Shown: positions 36,029 to 47,815 of the stretch, piece by piece
How the letters are laid out: each line of letters begins with the position of its first letter
Numbering within the stretch: the stretch's first letter is position 1
Origin: Viscum album
Taxonomy: Eukaryota; Streptophyta; Magnoliopsida; Santalales; Viscaceae
DNA: 64,000 nucleotides
Direction: 5' to 3'
Assembly (NCBI GenBank): GCA_963277665.1
Contig: OY728122.1
Location: 1,982,212,883 to 1,982,276,882 of the forward strand
The notes under the pieces: model-generated
The model's input: only the letters and a program-made list of their open reading frames with translations
The model's database searches: none
Told to the model about the DNA's origin: nothing
Position numbers and translations under genes: made by a program

Positions 36029-36760
36029 GAATCTTGGTTATATGGGTGTTTGGATCCTAGGAAAAGTGATTCATCCTGGATCACAATTTACTAAGAAGAA
36101 TCCACTCATCTTCCTTGGTGAAAAAGGAACAAATGAATTTGAGGAGTGGATCAAATGAAATGATAAGATATTAAACTTTATTAAGACTCTGGAATACTCA
36201 ATGGTGGGTTTTCCCACATAGGCTCTCAATTGGATAGGAAGGAGATGGTGGGACTTTGTTGTGAAAGATAGGTTGCATGAGAACCTTACCTAAAATTATT
36301 TTAATGGAATCATTAATCAGATGTCTCATAATGATATGTTTCAAGGGGAAAATACTTGAAATATCATGACTATTATATAGAGGAAGATTGCAATTATAGA
36401 GTATTCTTCCATTTGTGTTGATTTGGTTCATCTGGTGTCGAATCTTATCACTAATTAGTACCTAAAGGATTAGTGGTTTCAGTTATGAAAAAAGAATTAA
36501 TATTTGGTCAATGATTATTCTCATGTTCCTTCTTAACTTTTTGGATATAGTTGAAAAGAATCTCTTGATCAGGAATGCATAACAAGGAATATAATTTTTG
36601 GCGGATCTTCTGTTGGTGCTGTTTCTAGATATGGTGTATCTTCTATTTAGAAAAGGAAACGTAACGGTGGTCAGTTCTCTTTGGGACTAGTTCTAGAGGC
36701 TTCAATAGGGCAGTGGTAGGTTGTTTTCTATCAGTTTTGGAAGTTGGGTCATACCAGGAC
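36029..36760 (+). pseudogene. gag: Gag remnant of element 1, continued
   Basis: Plus-strand frames give NPLIFLGEKGTNEFEEWIK at about 36096-36155, then RRWWDFVVKD near 36240. This is the normal order of the Ty3/gypsy capsid: PPxFxGE...AExWI...WW. A basic GGQFSLG-like stretch near 36670 precedes where the zinc knuckle should be, but no complete CCHC survives. Frameshifts and stops abound. Joined with 25006-25118, it shows that the gag-only element landed inside this gene. Confidence 0.7.
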
Positions 36761-36989
36761 TAACATTACCTCCTATTACATTTCATTATTTCATTTTATT
36801 ATCTCATATGAAGCATTTCTATGAAAGGATGAACTAGGGAAGTAAGGTAGACTCCACTCTCACAATGGGTTCACAGGACTGCACATATGCTTCCAAGGGT
36901 GGTCGGTTAAATCCAAAATCCATGGGGGTGTTGATTTTGGCTAAGACAATTCATCTTTATAATGATGAGTATTCACCTAACTAATTTGA

Positions 36990-37330
36990 ACCTGGGAAAA
37001 TTAATGTTAGAGGTATGTTGAATATTTCAACTTATATTGTGGTATATTTATTTAATATAGGTGATACTAATTTTTTTATATCATAAAAGTTACTTTACAT
37101 GGTAGTTTTTCATATAGAACATTTTCCATAATTTTTGGACAATTCAATGCCTTTAGAAATTTGGTCCTAACAGGGATTCAAGTTTCCCTTATGATGGTTG
37201 ATGATAACCAACTTTGAGGTAGAATGGGACTTCATGGTGATTGATCTTGACGTATTTGAAATGATTCTCAGCATGGATTATATAATCAGTGTCGAGGAAT
37301 AGATATACTATTATCACTGATGGGTATAGT
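36990..37330 (+). pseudogene. Protease remnant of element 1
   Basis: INVRGMLNISTYIVVYLFN then IGDTNFFIS (about 36996-37085) corresponds to the retropepsin-like active-site region, where the catalytic motif is normally D(T/S)GA before THSFIS; here it reads IGDT, so it is inactive. DLDVFEMILSMDYI near 37246-37285 matches the closing GFDVILGMDWL motif. Confidence 0.7.
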
Positions 37331-37479
37331 TATTATCTATAGATGGGATCACTCATGTATTTCAGGAAGAGTGGTACACTATATTTGGAAGGGTAGATCA
37401 TGTTGATCCTTATGTCGAGATAATCATGTGATTGTTAATAGAGATGTTTCTTGGTGAATTTGACCCTTTTTTAGGAGGA

Positions 37480-38340
37480 TGACTTACTATAGTGGTGAGT
37501 AAGTACCCCCAATGTTTTTATGGATTATTTTTATAGTTTACCTCCCTAGAGAGAGGTTGATCTCACTATAGACCTTCTCCCAAGTATGATGACCATTTAT
37601 ATGTAATATTATCAAATGGCATTTATTGTGTCAGTCGAACATAATTACCAACATTTGATCTATATGATAAAGGATTTACTCATCCTACAATGTCACAATG
37701 GGAATCATCTATCCTCACTAATAAGAAGGCATATAGGATAATTCAACATTGTATTGACTATTGAAAGTTAAATAGGGTGCCTTTTAAGAAAAAAATACCT
37801 TTTTAGGTATTGATGATCTTCTTGACCATATTATAGGGGAATTTTGGTTTTCATTGATTTACCTGTGGTCATGGTACCACTAGTTGACGGTTTGAGAAGA
37901 GGATATTCCCAAGACATCATTCAAGAGATGGTATAAGATTTTTCAGTTTCTAGTAATTCCATTCGGTCTAACTAACACTCCTATGGTGTTTATGGATTTA
38001 ATGAAATAGATTATCATTGGTTCCTAGACTCTTTTTTTATGTTTTTTCATAGATCATATAGTGGTGTGCCCCAAGTTAGACAAAGAGAATAAATTCCTTT
38101 TGGATATAATTGTTCAAATCATGAAGGAACATAATCTATATGGTAATCTTTCTAAATTTCAGTTTTGGATCACGGAAGTAAAATTATAGGGGAATGTGAT
38201 ATCTGAGAGGAGTTCCCTAATTTATCCATTAAAAGATATAGACACTAATTTCCTTGGAGCAGTAGTAAAATATTTTTGAGTTCTAGATATTTTTTTTGAA
38301 TTGTTACTATAGATGTATTGTTCAATATATATTCATGTTC
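37480..38340 (+). pseudogene. Reverse transcriptase remnant of element 1
   Basis: Motifs appear in order across shifted frames: LPPRERLISL near 37540, KGFTHPTMSQWESS-like region near 37670, the CIDYxKLNRV motif near 37750, [20 protein letters not shown] then [14 protein letters not shown] near 37910-38005, and FIDHIVVCPKLDKENKF near 38048-38095 (the FIDD catalytic box reads FIDH). The thumb-type NLSKFQFWITEVKL is near 38145-38185. Many stops are present, including within the CIDYRKLN-type motif. Gene order and motif style fit a chromovirus. Confidence 0.85.
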
Positions 38341-38359
38341 ACTTATTTGGTGATAAATT

Positions 38360-38890
38360 TAAATTGTATGGTTTCAAAAACTGATTGGAATATAAATTTT
38401 CAAAGATATTTTGTGGTGATGATGGTGAGGATGAATTGAAAATTGTTTTGATTCTTATGGAACTGAGTTTGGGTTATGATGTGTGCGTTAATGATTCTCA
38501 AATGGGTTTGGGATGTGACTTGATGTAGAGGATATAGTTGGTGGCCAATGTATTAGGCTAGTTAATCCCTCATGAGATGAACTACCATACCCATGATCTT
38601 TAGATGGTACCTATTATGCATGAATGTAAAATATGGAGACACTGCCAATTTGTATAGTGGTTTATAGTTTATTTAAATTATATGATCCTGAAATATATTT
38701 TTTTCTCTGATGGATCCAAACTGGTGATAGAGATGATGGGTTGAGTATCTTAAAACTGTTTATTTTTATATTTCATAAACTTCTAGAAAAGGAAATGTGA
38801 TTTCCGGAGTAATGATCATAAAATTATAGATAAATTTCATGAATGAATATGTTGAGAAGAGGTATTTGATGTGTTTTTTCTTAGATGAAT
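38360..38890 (+). pseudogene. RNase H remnant of element 1
   Basis: YDVCVNDSQMGLGCDLM near 38475-38525 matches YDVYCDASxxGLGCVLMQ. HEMNYHTHDL and ECKIWRHC near 38575-38650 match HExNYPTHDLEL...LKIWRHYL. LKYIFFSDGSK near 38690 follows. The first catalytic Asp position reads as N/D in a degraded context. It removes the RNA strand during reverse transcription when functional. Confidence 0.8.
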
Positions 38891-39099
38891 GAGCATGTGG
38901 AAGAGGTTAGTGGATAGGATTTATTGGCATCGATGGAATATTATTCATATTTGGATGAGTTTTTTTTGTATTCAATAGTTGACAGGTAATGATTAAGAAT
39001 TCATCATAGAAATACCTTTTGGTGGGCAGACCCTTGGTGAGTGGTATCGGTCTCCTAATGTAGCTTGGTACCTCTATAGTAGGTTTGTTGTTACATTTT

Positions 39100-40350
39100 A
39101 TATTAGGCATGAGTTATTATACAGTAAGAACCCGTATTACTATTTGGTGTACCTTATGGATACCAAGATGCATTAGGACATGAGATGTTGGTATTGGTGT
39201 CATGGAATGTGGAGGTCTATTGTGGATTTTGTATCATAGTCTCTTAAATGTAATAGAATTAAGGATAAACACCATAGACCTACAAGTTTACTTCATCCCT
39301 CAACCATCCTTGTATGGAAGTGGGATGAGATTTCCAAAAATTTAGTCATTCATTTTCCACATACACATAATGGGAAGGTTTATATTTGGGTGATCATTGA
39401 TAGGATCACAAAATATTTGAATTTCATTTATATCTAGGATACTATGAAGGTGGAACAACTTGGGGACTTGTATGTATGAGATATTGTGAGACATCATGGG
39501 GTTCCCTTTATGGTTATTTCTTATAGAGTCCCTAGGATCACATCTAGCTTTAAAAAAGGTCTACAGGGTGATGGGTTCCAAGATTATATTGATCATATAT
39601 TATAATATCTATATATATGGAATGATATAAAGGAATATCTAGGTTGTTTAGGATATGATTCCATCTTGTGTGCTTTATTTGTAGAATATTTTTAAATGAA
39701 AATTTCTCTAGTCGAGTGTTACTATAAAAATACTAATGATGACATAATTAGGATGGAGCCCTTTGTGGGTTTGCATGGGTGTCTATTTATATCTCCCTTA
39801 TTCTGGGCATAGTTGGGAGTGTTGTCCGTGGTTGTGTTGAGAATTGTTCAAGAGATGACAGAGATGGTTCATTTCATCTAGAAGAGATTAATCATATCAC
39901 ATAGCCATTAGAAATCTTATGTAGGTAATCTTCGTCCACCACTATAGTTTGAGGTTTTTTTCATGTTTTCATTAGAGTTTAACCTCTCATGGGAAATCAT
40001 AATTTGGTTAAGTGGGGTAAGATGTCACCGTGTTTTTTGGGCCCCTTTAAGATAGTTAGATGACTGGTGAATATGTCCTACCTATAAGATGTACCATATG
40101 GTTTGAATTATATCCATGATGGGGGTCATGTTTCCCAACTAATGAGGTATATACCAAATCCTTACAATTTGGTTGGATGTGTGGATTTGATCTTGATATC
40201 AACACCATATTTTTTGAGAAGCCTATTCGGATTATGGATCATAGAGAGAAGGTAGTACATGATAAAACAATTCCTCTGGTTTGGGTAATGTGTAAATGCA
40301 TATGGTACGGTCATGACATGTGGGAGAGATAATTATTGATAAGGTATCAT
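39100..40350 (+). pseudogene. Integrase remnant of element 1
   Basis: The zinc-binding end (CWYWCHGMWRSIVDFVS near 39185-39230) is followed by KDKHHRPTSLLHPS near 39265, VWKWDEISKNLVIHFPHTHN near 39310-39370, then IWVIIDRITKYLNF and IVRHHGVPFMVIS near 39390-39520. The conserved integrase order VWKWExI...IWVIVDRLTK...HGVP is plain. The C-terminal tail EKPIRIMDHREKVVHDKTIP near 40220-40280 and DMWER near 40318 match the Tekay-type ending. The region 39600-40200 is more degraded. Confidence 0.8.
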
Positions 40351-40410
40351 TGGATTTAAATTTTTTGTGAGTCCAATAATTTTATGATTTTATGTGTGTA
40401 GAACTCATTT

Positions 40411-42447
40411 ATGGTGGGGATATTATAAAAACCCATCACACTTTTTCAATACTCCCTTATTTGTACTCTGTCTATCGTCATTGTTTGGTTGTGTTTTCAT
40501 GGTTCTCAAGGATATGTATCCATTTATATGGAAAAATAGATAATTTTTAGGAATGTATGTTAATTTTAAATAATTAAATTTAAGTATAATTGTTTCAAAG
40601 ACTTAGAGGGGTTCTTCAGAACTTTAATGAATTCTTGGTGTGGGATATTGGATTATTTCTACTTAAAACCTACAGTTTTTGTAGGATGATGGATAATTAC
40701 ACCCCATGTAAATTGATTACACGTCAATAATATTCTCCAAAAAGTTTAAATGAAATAGGATCAAGGCGTTAAGGGTTTAGAAATTTTGTACTGAGTTCAT
40801 GTTGTGTACTATCAAATCCAGGTTTTTTAATAAAAAGGTGAACTATTTTAATGGATAATTTTTCTTTGTGGATTACATGATTAGTAATGGGATTACACAC
40901 CATGTAAAAATTATGGGTCTATATTTTAGGGTGCTTCATTATTGATTTTAATTTCATTCATTTTCATACCATCTTAATCTTGATCTTGAATATCTCATGG
41001 GTGATTTTGGAGACCTCTGGCCATTTCAAATTATTTTTTTCGGTGATGGGTCATTGTGGTGGGTGTGGTTCATTTCTCTAGTTAGCATTCATTCATGTTC
41101 TTCTTCATATTTGGTTTTGACTATTATTTTGGCAGTAGCTATGTTTGGATATTTGATCAGATAGTCTTTTCTATTGATGAATTTTAGTTTCTGGGTGTAC
41201 CTTATCTTTTGAAGGTTGTTATAATGGTTTTCAATCACCTTTGTCGAAGGAAGCTAGGTTTACACCAGTTTGAGGTAGGTATTCTATAAAATTGTCTAAT
41301 GTAATGAATTTATTACTATACATGGTATATTATTTTTGTTTTTTCATTGATTTTATGTGATATGTTTTTTAATGGACTGATCGGAATCGAAAATGTTTTT
41401 ATGGGGGTTTTCATTAAAATTGAATTTTCTTGATTTGGAAATGGGTTTGCCATCATAGATGAAAACTGTATTTCCATAGATGATTTTTTGTTACAAAAGT
41501 CATCATTTTTATGATAAAAAATTTTGACGATTGGAAAATTGGGAACCTTGGGTGTATCCAGAAAGTGAAAATTGTAGCGATAGTGTGTGTAGAAAAACTA
41601 TGAGGTAACATTTAGGATATTAAGGGGCTATGGCGGGACTAGATATTGGTTTGTAATAACGTTATTAATTTTTTTGGATCTTTTGTATCTAATATTCATT
41701 GGCCAGTAGACTAGGGAACAATATGTAGTGATTTTACATTTACTAGGTTTTATCAATTAGTTTATTTCATCATATATTGTAGCACAAATGGTTTATATGA
41801 GGTTATATCACATAGATTCACATGATATGTTGATTCATGGATATTTTCTTACCTGATTACCTCTTCATGTGTGGATTTTATTTCCTATTTATATCAATAA
41901 TACTAATCATATTTATGCTTTAATAATATGAAATTCCATAATGAAAACCAAAGGAAAAATGATTTTAAAACGAATTGGGTTAATGAAAATGAGTTGTAAA
42001 ACCATTTTTTGTTTTAAAGGATGGGACTATTGCATTATTGTTATTAGACCTTGTATAGATTCTATGGTCAAAACCTATTGGTATTTGTTCTCACAGCCTA
42101 ATTTCCTTTGGTTAGTTGTAGATGTTATATTATAGGATATAGATAAATTGAAGGGCATATTGTAGAATGTATTCTTCTCCTTTGGTATTTTTCTTCATAG
42201 AAGAGTGGTTTAGAAGTTACTATGTGTCACATGGAGGCTTGTTGCTCATTATTTGTTCATAATTATTGGTTTATATGGATTGGATGGGATTGTATGGTTC
42301 TAGTTTTATCTATTTTTTTCTACATATTACTATGGTTTTATGCCTTGTTTCTTTATATGTATCACTTTATATGATTTATTGATTCATCTCACCATGTGAC
42401 AACCCACATAGGTGTATGTTTTGGTTATCCTGGGTTTGTCTGTTACA
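40411..42447 (+). repeat. Polypurine tract and 3' LTR of element 1
   Basis: ATGGTGGGGATA at 40411-40422 is the tract. The LTR then runs from TTATAAAAACCC (decayed TGTAACACCC) to CTGTTACA at 42447. It is collinear with 22599-24610. The open frame at 41941-42135 has no recognisable product. Confidence 0.75.
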
Positions 42448-42810
42448 TTTTTTATTTATAATATTCAGGGTAATGTATTCAAATGTTATTTTCATGGTCA
42501 CATACCCTTATTCTCTTTTTATGTTGATATCTCCCTTGTTTAACTTTACTGAGAATCTATTCCCACCCTTTCTTATGTTTTCATTCCCCATCTTATGATG
42601 AAATGTATTATGTTTGATATGCCTAAAATAGTGCTAGTTATGAAGAACATTGTGGGATATGATGTAGTTAAACTATGAACCAATTGTTTATGAGCCCATG
42701 TTTCCAAAGGCACTACACCTAAATTATTCTATCATATATCATTATGTTATGTAATTAATATAAATCAGTTAAGATGTAATATTTATGTATGAAATTTTTT
42801 GGTTGATAAA
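42448..42810 (+). repeat. 3' LTR of element 2, terminal part
   Basis: It continues the LTR broken at 22598. The order of blocks (CACATACCCTTAT, TGTTGATATCTCCC, TTGATATGCCTAA, ATGATGTAGTTAA, CAAAGGCACTACACCTAAAT, GTAATATTTATGTAT) is that of 12510-12805 in the 5' LTR. Confidence 0.75.
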
Positions 42811-43260
42811 CCAATATTCACAACATGATGTGATTCATTTTTCTTAAAAAAATCATATTGATATAATATATAATTAAATATAAATAGAAAATATCATTAA
42901 TATGGAATAATTATTATTTGCGACGTTTAAAATGTTACTAACATTCCATTTTCAAGAACAATGAAAAATGTAAATGTTACTCATGCATACGTATGTCCAA
43001 CCGTCTCTATGATTATAAAGAAATTTATTTTTCATAATCATCATTCATGGTTGGTTATAAAAAATTATTTTATGTATATAATGATAATTACTCCATGATT
43101 ATTACTTTTTGATGATGGAATAATGATATATCTATTTCGGATAGTCTTTTATTCATAGGTTTGTTCTCAATCCTTTTAATGATGAAGGAATATCACAATG
43201 TACACCATAAAATCTCTAATTCTGATAAATGGGGATCATCTCATTGGTTAATGAAACATC
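42811..43260 (+). repeat. Right half of the older LTR broken by element 2
   Basis: GATGTGATTCATTTTTC (42827) matches 18170-18185, and TACTCATGCATACGTATG then CCAACCGTCTC (42978-43010) matches the third hairpin block at 18320-18360 and 20745-20790. In LTR order this follows the part ending at 8423. The end is not defined. Confidence 0.5.
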
Positions 43261-43282
43261 CCTAAAAAAATAACTTTCTTTT

Positions 43283-44180
43283 ATCAACAATTTTAAATCA
43301 AGCTCTTCCTACGGATAATGGGTGCACTACAAGAGGATTTATATCATCTCTAGATTGTATTGTTATAGTAACCCAAAAGAAGAATTGGTATCCCAATTGT
43401 TCATTGAAGGAGAGTGGGACTCCTCAGATTGGAAGGGATTTAGTATCTTCAATGGGGATAACATGAAAGGATTCCATGGTAAAATCTTCTTTCACACATA
43501 GTCCCATGATACAGTGGATAATATTCATGAATAGAAGGCACGTGCACTATTTATGGATATTGGCTATTAGAACATATGGAATGCATGAAAAATGGAATGG
43601 AATGAGGGTTTCATAAGACCATTCATGGAAATTAAGGTTAGAATATGTTCCTGGGAGGTTGACCTTGGACCCCTAATTAAACAGTGGGAACTACCACCTT
43701 CCATTAGATTCTTCATGGAGAATATATGATCTCATTCAATGTTACAAATCTCGTCAGTATAGTAAAAATGTGTTTTATTGATTCCACCTATTAGAGGATA
43801 GAAAAATAATGTTTATGGATAAATTTGAAATGGGTCAACACATGTTTGAGGGGTTTTCTATGATCAGATGTGTTTGGTTACTTTGTATTCCATTATTTTT
43901 TTGGACAGATGAAGTCCCTCATAGTTGAAGCTTCAAATATACTCAAGGAGGTGAAACTATTTCACTCTCACGGTATCCCATTATATTGGGTGGAGACTGA
44001 ATCTACTACTATTTATAATTCCATCCACACAGATATCATTATCCCATGGGAGATCAACTACATATTCTATAAATTAAATGTTCTTCTCAATAGTCACATG
44101 CAGATCTCACACATATAGTGAGAGGGAAATAAGGTGGTTGATATATTGTCCTCCTGGTCAACCCATATGATTTCATGTAC
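43283..44180 (+). pseudogene. LINE 3' fragment: zf-RVT and RNase H domains
   Basis: Plus-strand frames show a reverse-transcriptase zinc-binding (zf-RVT) region: QALPTDNGCTTRGF near 43300, then VSQLFIEGEWDSSDWKG and FNGDNM near 43390-43465, and GYxNIWNA with EIKVRICSWE near 43560-43655. An RNase H-like domain then lies at 43870-44165: QMKSLIVEASNILKE, GIPLYWVETESTTIYNSIH, IPWEINYI, MQISHI, then REGNKVVDILSSWSTHM after two stops. This is the usual C-terminal order of plant LINEs. The upstream endonuclease and RT are absent (5' truncation), and stops and frameshifts make it inactive. Confidence 0.75.
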
Positions 44181-44189
44181 CAAATCTAC

Positions 44190-45720
44190 TACCCTTTTAT
44201 CCCTACCCTCAAGTGTATTTTCCTAGTTATATGAGATTCTCTTTTTCTTTCTTTATTCTAGACCTACATGACTTTTTTATGCATTGGACTTTCTTTTAAT
44301 AAGATTCTTAACATTGGATAGATTTTATAAATTATTTTCATACATGTTCAAACACTTAATTTTATTTTATGGATGTATTTATATGTAAATTAATTAATAT
44401 TAATGGTCATTTAATTTCCATTTACATATTCTTTTATCAGTTTTCAAAATGAATCATTGTATGTATTTTATATGTTTTTTTTGAAAAAAAGGTGAAATGA
44501 ATTATCTATTTTAACATATATAGGGTCAACTATTTTTACCACCTCAATAATAATTATTTAATGTTTTGATAAATTTATAACATATCATATTTTCTTCAAT
44601 TAATAACCCACTTTCACTCTGTTCTTATTATTTTATTAAAGGTTTTTTTAATGAAATGGGTATTTTAATATCCTGAAATTTTATTTCTTTGGTGAAAAAA
44701 TATAGTCTGCGATCTTTGAAGTGTAATAATTATGTTATGGACATTAGAAATTTTTAATGATTATGGGTAGATCTTTTATAATACAAGGATACCTAGTTCC
44801 ATTATGTACTATATATGTGTGGTTCTATTGTATTCTAAATATGGGATATTTCGTTATAATCAAATAACGCATGAGGACAATGTAACTCTATAATGAATTG
44901 GGAATTTGTTAAAGTGATTATAATAGGGGTTTGAAAATTAAGTACCATGTTTCCTATAATATTATTATATTCATTCAATGGGTTTTCATATAAATCATAT
45001 GACTTTTCATGGTATGTTAATGAGATAAACATTAAATGAATATTTAAGTTAGATCATAAGATACAAATAAAAAACTTTTTCAAAAATTATTTTTTCGTAT
45101 TTCATGAATGAAAAAGAAAACTTTATGAATTTTATTTCTCATTAATAAATTCTTATGAAATGTTTTATTAATATATTTGGGAAGGGAATATTGTTTCATG
45201 GGTTAGAAAGTTATTATTTTGATCTCAATGAATATTTTGTAAAAGGAAAATTCAAATGAGTACTCATAGACTAGTGAGTCAATTTCCTTCATTCATTATT
45301 TTTATATGTCCCATATAGAGAACTTTTTTCTCATAAAAAATTTTCAATTTTTTTTCATATTTTTCTAATAATGAGTAGGTACATGTAATATGTGATATTT
45401 AATATTTTAAAGATATATAATGAAAATAAAATTGTTATATATTTAATGATTTTTTCTCTATGTAAAAATGATACTGATTTGAAGTGTTCACTTTGATATG
45501 TAATATTTATTTACCAAATTGTGATAAACTAATAATATATAACATTAAACCTAAATAATATTTGAGAATTCTTGAATTAATATAATGAAAGGAATATTTA
45601 CGATAATTTATTTATAGTTTGTATGAGAGTGAAGGTTTACATAATTTTAAAGGTTTCTATAATGTGTATAAATACCCTTAAGATATGATAAATTAGTTTT
45701 ATCCTTATTGATGTTGATCA
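44190..45720. other. AT-rich sequence, nothing recognised
   Basis: I see no coding motif, array or terminal repeat. The first 150 bp may be the LINE 3' end. The small open frame at 44835-45032 has no supporting features. Confidence 0.4.
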
Positions 45721-46374
45721 AATAAACATCAAAAAATCAAAAAGGAAGAAATAAATAAATATTGGTATTATTTTCCCCACCAAAGAAAAGGAAGAATAGG
45801 ATGGATTAGACTAGTAGATTTCATGATTCTATGAAGGACTCACGATCATGTGACCAGTTCTAGGTCACATTAAGGCTCCACGCATGGTGAATATACCATG
45901 GAAAGCCCCATTTACCCCCTTAAATAAAACTCCCTACTCTCATGAAGGCTCCCTAGGCAACAGATTGAGCACCCCAGGCTGTGTGGTTTTTCATTGGAAA
46001 TTTCCCAAGAAACCACATGAAATCCTTTGCAAATAAGAAAAAGTGATATAAAAAAGTGGGACCCCTAGTGGGGGCAAGGCTCGCACACCAAATCATAATT
46101 GGTAATAATAAAAACCCTTGATGATATTTGAGCCAACAAAAAATACCTATAAGACTTTATCACATAAAACTAATGGGATTAAATGGGAGGTGGTGGGAGG
46201 TACTCGTAGTTGTTGAAAGGCACGAGATGCACCCATCACACCTGTAGCGTTCCCCTTTGATACCCCAATACAACCCACCCAAGGTCTCACTAAAATCTTC
46301 CAACAGACACTAAAATATCATAATGGTCCTTGGACATGTCAACGTGGAAACATGACGGTCCTTCAACATGTCCT
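45721..46374 (+). other. Non-coding part of a Tat/Ogre-like element, left of the CACTA insertion
   Basis: The base composition shifts to clearly less AT-rich, like 48259-51438 and 56212-64000. It includes a C-rich run around 45920-45960 (AAGGCTCCCTAGGCAACAG). It is probably LTR or leader of the same large element. No gene was seen and no LTR boundary was recognised. Confidence 0.4.
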
Positions 46375-46405
46375 CACTACCACAAAACTGGGCAAGGCTA
46401 GTGCC

Positions 46406-46645
46406 ACACTTTTATCAGCACTAACAAAAAAGCGCTGATAAAGGGGGGTACCTTTATCAGTGCTAAAAAAGCACTGATAAAAGTACCCATTTATCAGTTC
46501 TTCTTTTAGCGTTGATAAAGGTATGCCCTTTAACAGCTCTTTTTTAACACTGTTAAAGGTACCCCGCCTTTAGTAGCACTTTTTCGTTAGTGCTGATAAT
46601 GGGGGGGGGTATTTATCAGCGCCTTTAAAAAAAGCGCTGATAAAG
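46406..46645. repeat. CACTA left subterminal repeats
   Basis: About ten copies of TTTATCAGYGCT and its reverse complement AGCRCTGATAAA alternate in head-to-head pairs separated by A- or T-rich loops, each pair forming a hairpin. Subterminal arrays are the transposase-binding regions in CACTA elements. Confidence 0.8.
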
Positions 46646-46939
46646 GGTCTACTTCAAAAAAAATATCATTAAAAAATATATATTAATATTTAAATATATA
46701 GATATAGTTATATTGATATAAATATAATATATATTTTTTAAATATAATTTTAAATATATTTTAGATTAGTATAAATATACAATTACACTTAATATATATG
46801 ATATTTATTGAAAATGGCTTATAAAAAAATAAAAAAAATATTTTAAATTAATAATTTGCTAATTATTATGGAGTAATAGTCATTTAATAACAATTTGATG
46901 ACTAAAACAATTAAAAAAATTAAAAAAAAAAGATCCAAA

Positions 46940-47200
46940 ATATGTTGGAAACACAACTGGAACTTCAAACGACCATAACTTTTGATCCGGGTGTTCGTTT
47001 GAGCTTTACCAGATATCAAATCGAAGCCTGCGATGAGCTCTACATCGCTGTGATGGGGAAAACTCCAGTCAAGGTTTTTTCAAGGACTAAAAAGGCAAAG
47101 AAGGCCTCCAAGCCTGAGTTTTTAGTCAGGGTACCCCGATTTTTTAACATTTTGTGGATTTTCAGCCTCGTTTAATGGGGTATTATTGGATTTTTTTTGG
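46940..47200 (+). other. Conserved-looking GC-richer block inside the CACTA element
   Basis: This 260-bp block contains TTCAAACGACCATAACTTT and a frame open over 77 codons (46942-47175, MLETQLELQTTITFDPG). It has no recognised domain, and its composition stands out in an AT-rich interior. It may be a captured sequence or a repeat-borne motif, and I do not regard it as a gene. Confidence 0.4.
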
Positions 47201-47419
47201 TGGGGATGGAATTTATTCCAAGGTATTACATTCATATTGATATTATGTCTTTGAAATTTTATCATTTTTTATAATTCACTGCAATTTATAATCAAATATA
47301 TAACTATACGTACATATTTTTTATATATTCACACCTAAAAATTTAATTATAAATATAAATAATAAAATATATTTACATAAAAAATATATTAGCTCTATCT
47401 AAATAATAACTAATATCTA

Positions 47420-47725
47420 TTTTATTTAAAATACAAATATATTAATATTTATATACCTATATATTAATATAACTATATATGTATGTATTAATATAACTAC
47501 ATATATATATTGATATAACTATCAATATATATATTAATATCACTATAAATATATATTTATATTAATATAAATATATATATATATTAATATAAATATATAT
47601 TAATATTAATATAACTATATATTTATACTAATATAACTATATATATCTATATTAATATAAATATATCTTACTATATGATTTAATATAAATAAATATATAT
47701 ATATAAATAGATAGATATATCATTA
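47420..47725. repeat. AT minisatellite
   Basis: Degenerate units of about 20-25 bp built from ATATTAATATAACTATATAT are repeated about twelve times. The stretch grades into TATATAAATAGATAGATATA. Confidence 0.85.
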
Positions 47726-47744
47726 ATAAGAGAACAAATCAATA

Positions 47745-47815
47745 TAGGGGAGTGGCAAAGGCTTCCGGCGTGCAAGGGGGAGGTCTCGAGATCAAATCCG
47801 GGTGGAGGAAGGGAT
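47745..47815 (+). repeat. tRNA-like (SINE head) segment in the CACTA element
   Basis: A-box-like TGGCAAAGGCT (47753-47763) and B-box-like AGATCAAATCC (47789-47799, 10 of 11 to consensus) are 25 nt apart in a GC-rich stretch (GGAGGTCTCGAG precedes the B box). It is followed by CTAGCGCTGATAAAGGG, that is, the CACTA subterminal motif again. Confidence 0.4.

Larger units (their letters stand above)
22599..42447 (+). mobile_element. Element 1: Tekay-like Ty3/gypsy retrotransposon with full gag-pol remnants
   Basis: The LTRs are 22599-24610 and about 40424-42447 (about 2.0 kb each). The interior is 24611-40423, minus the gag-only insertion 25119-36023. It starts with TGTAACACCC and ends with CTGTTACA. 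It sits in the 3' LTR of element 2: the host LTR sequence ...CATGTTTA before 22599 continues as TTTATTTATAATATTCAGGG after 42447, as seen by comparison with 12470-12500. Domain order gag, protease, RT, RNase H, integrase and the C-terminal tail type place it near the Tekay/Del chromoviruses. Confidence 0.85.
8424..42810 (+). mobile_element. Element 2: Tekay-like Ty3/gypsy retrotransposon, nested host of element 1
   Basis: The 5' LTR is 8424-12827, the interior 12828-16403, and the 3' LTR 16404-22598 plus 42448-42810. Element 1 interrupts the 3' LTR. The LTR start (AGTAACACCC, decayed TGTAACACCC), an initiator-Met-like PBS at 12830, and the gag, protease and integrase remnants all read on the plus strand. 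A target-site duplication is not recognisable. The coding part is far shorter than a complete chromovirus because RT and RNase H are missing. Confidence 0.75.

Noticed and set aside
35762..36158. Open frames on both strands across the right end of the gag-only element
   Set aside because: They run across the LTR end and the target duplication, so they are chance joins; only the part after 36028 is real gag remnant. The similar frames at 28925-29231 are the matching LTR positions.
40424..40440. Exact 5-bp target duplication for element 1 and element 2
   Set aside because: The flanks are too degraded or too T/A-rich to accept any 5-mer pair as real, so none was reported.
43320..43340. CACTACAAGAGG as another CACTA terminus
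   Set aside because: It lies within the zf-RVT coding remnant of the LINE, where the codons explain it.
46942..47175. 77-codon open frame in the CACTA element as a gene
   Set aside because: No recognised domain, no supporting splice or promoter context, and the element is non-autonomous; described as a block instead.
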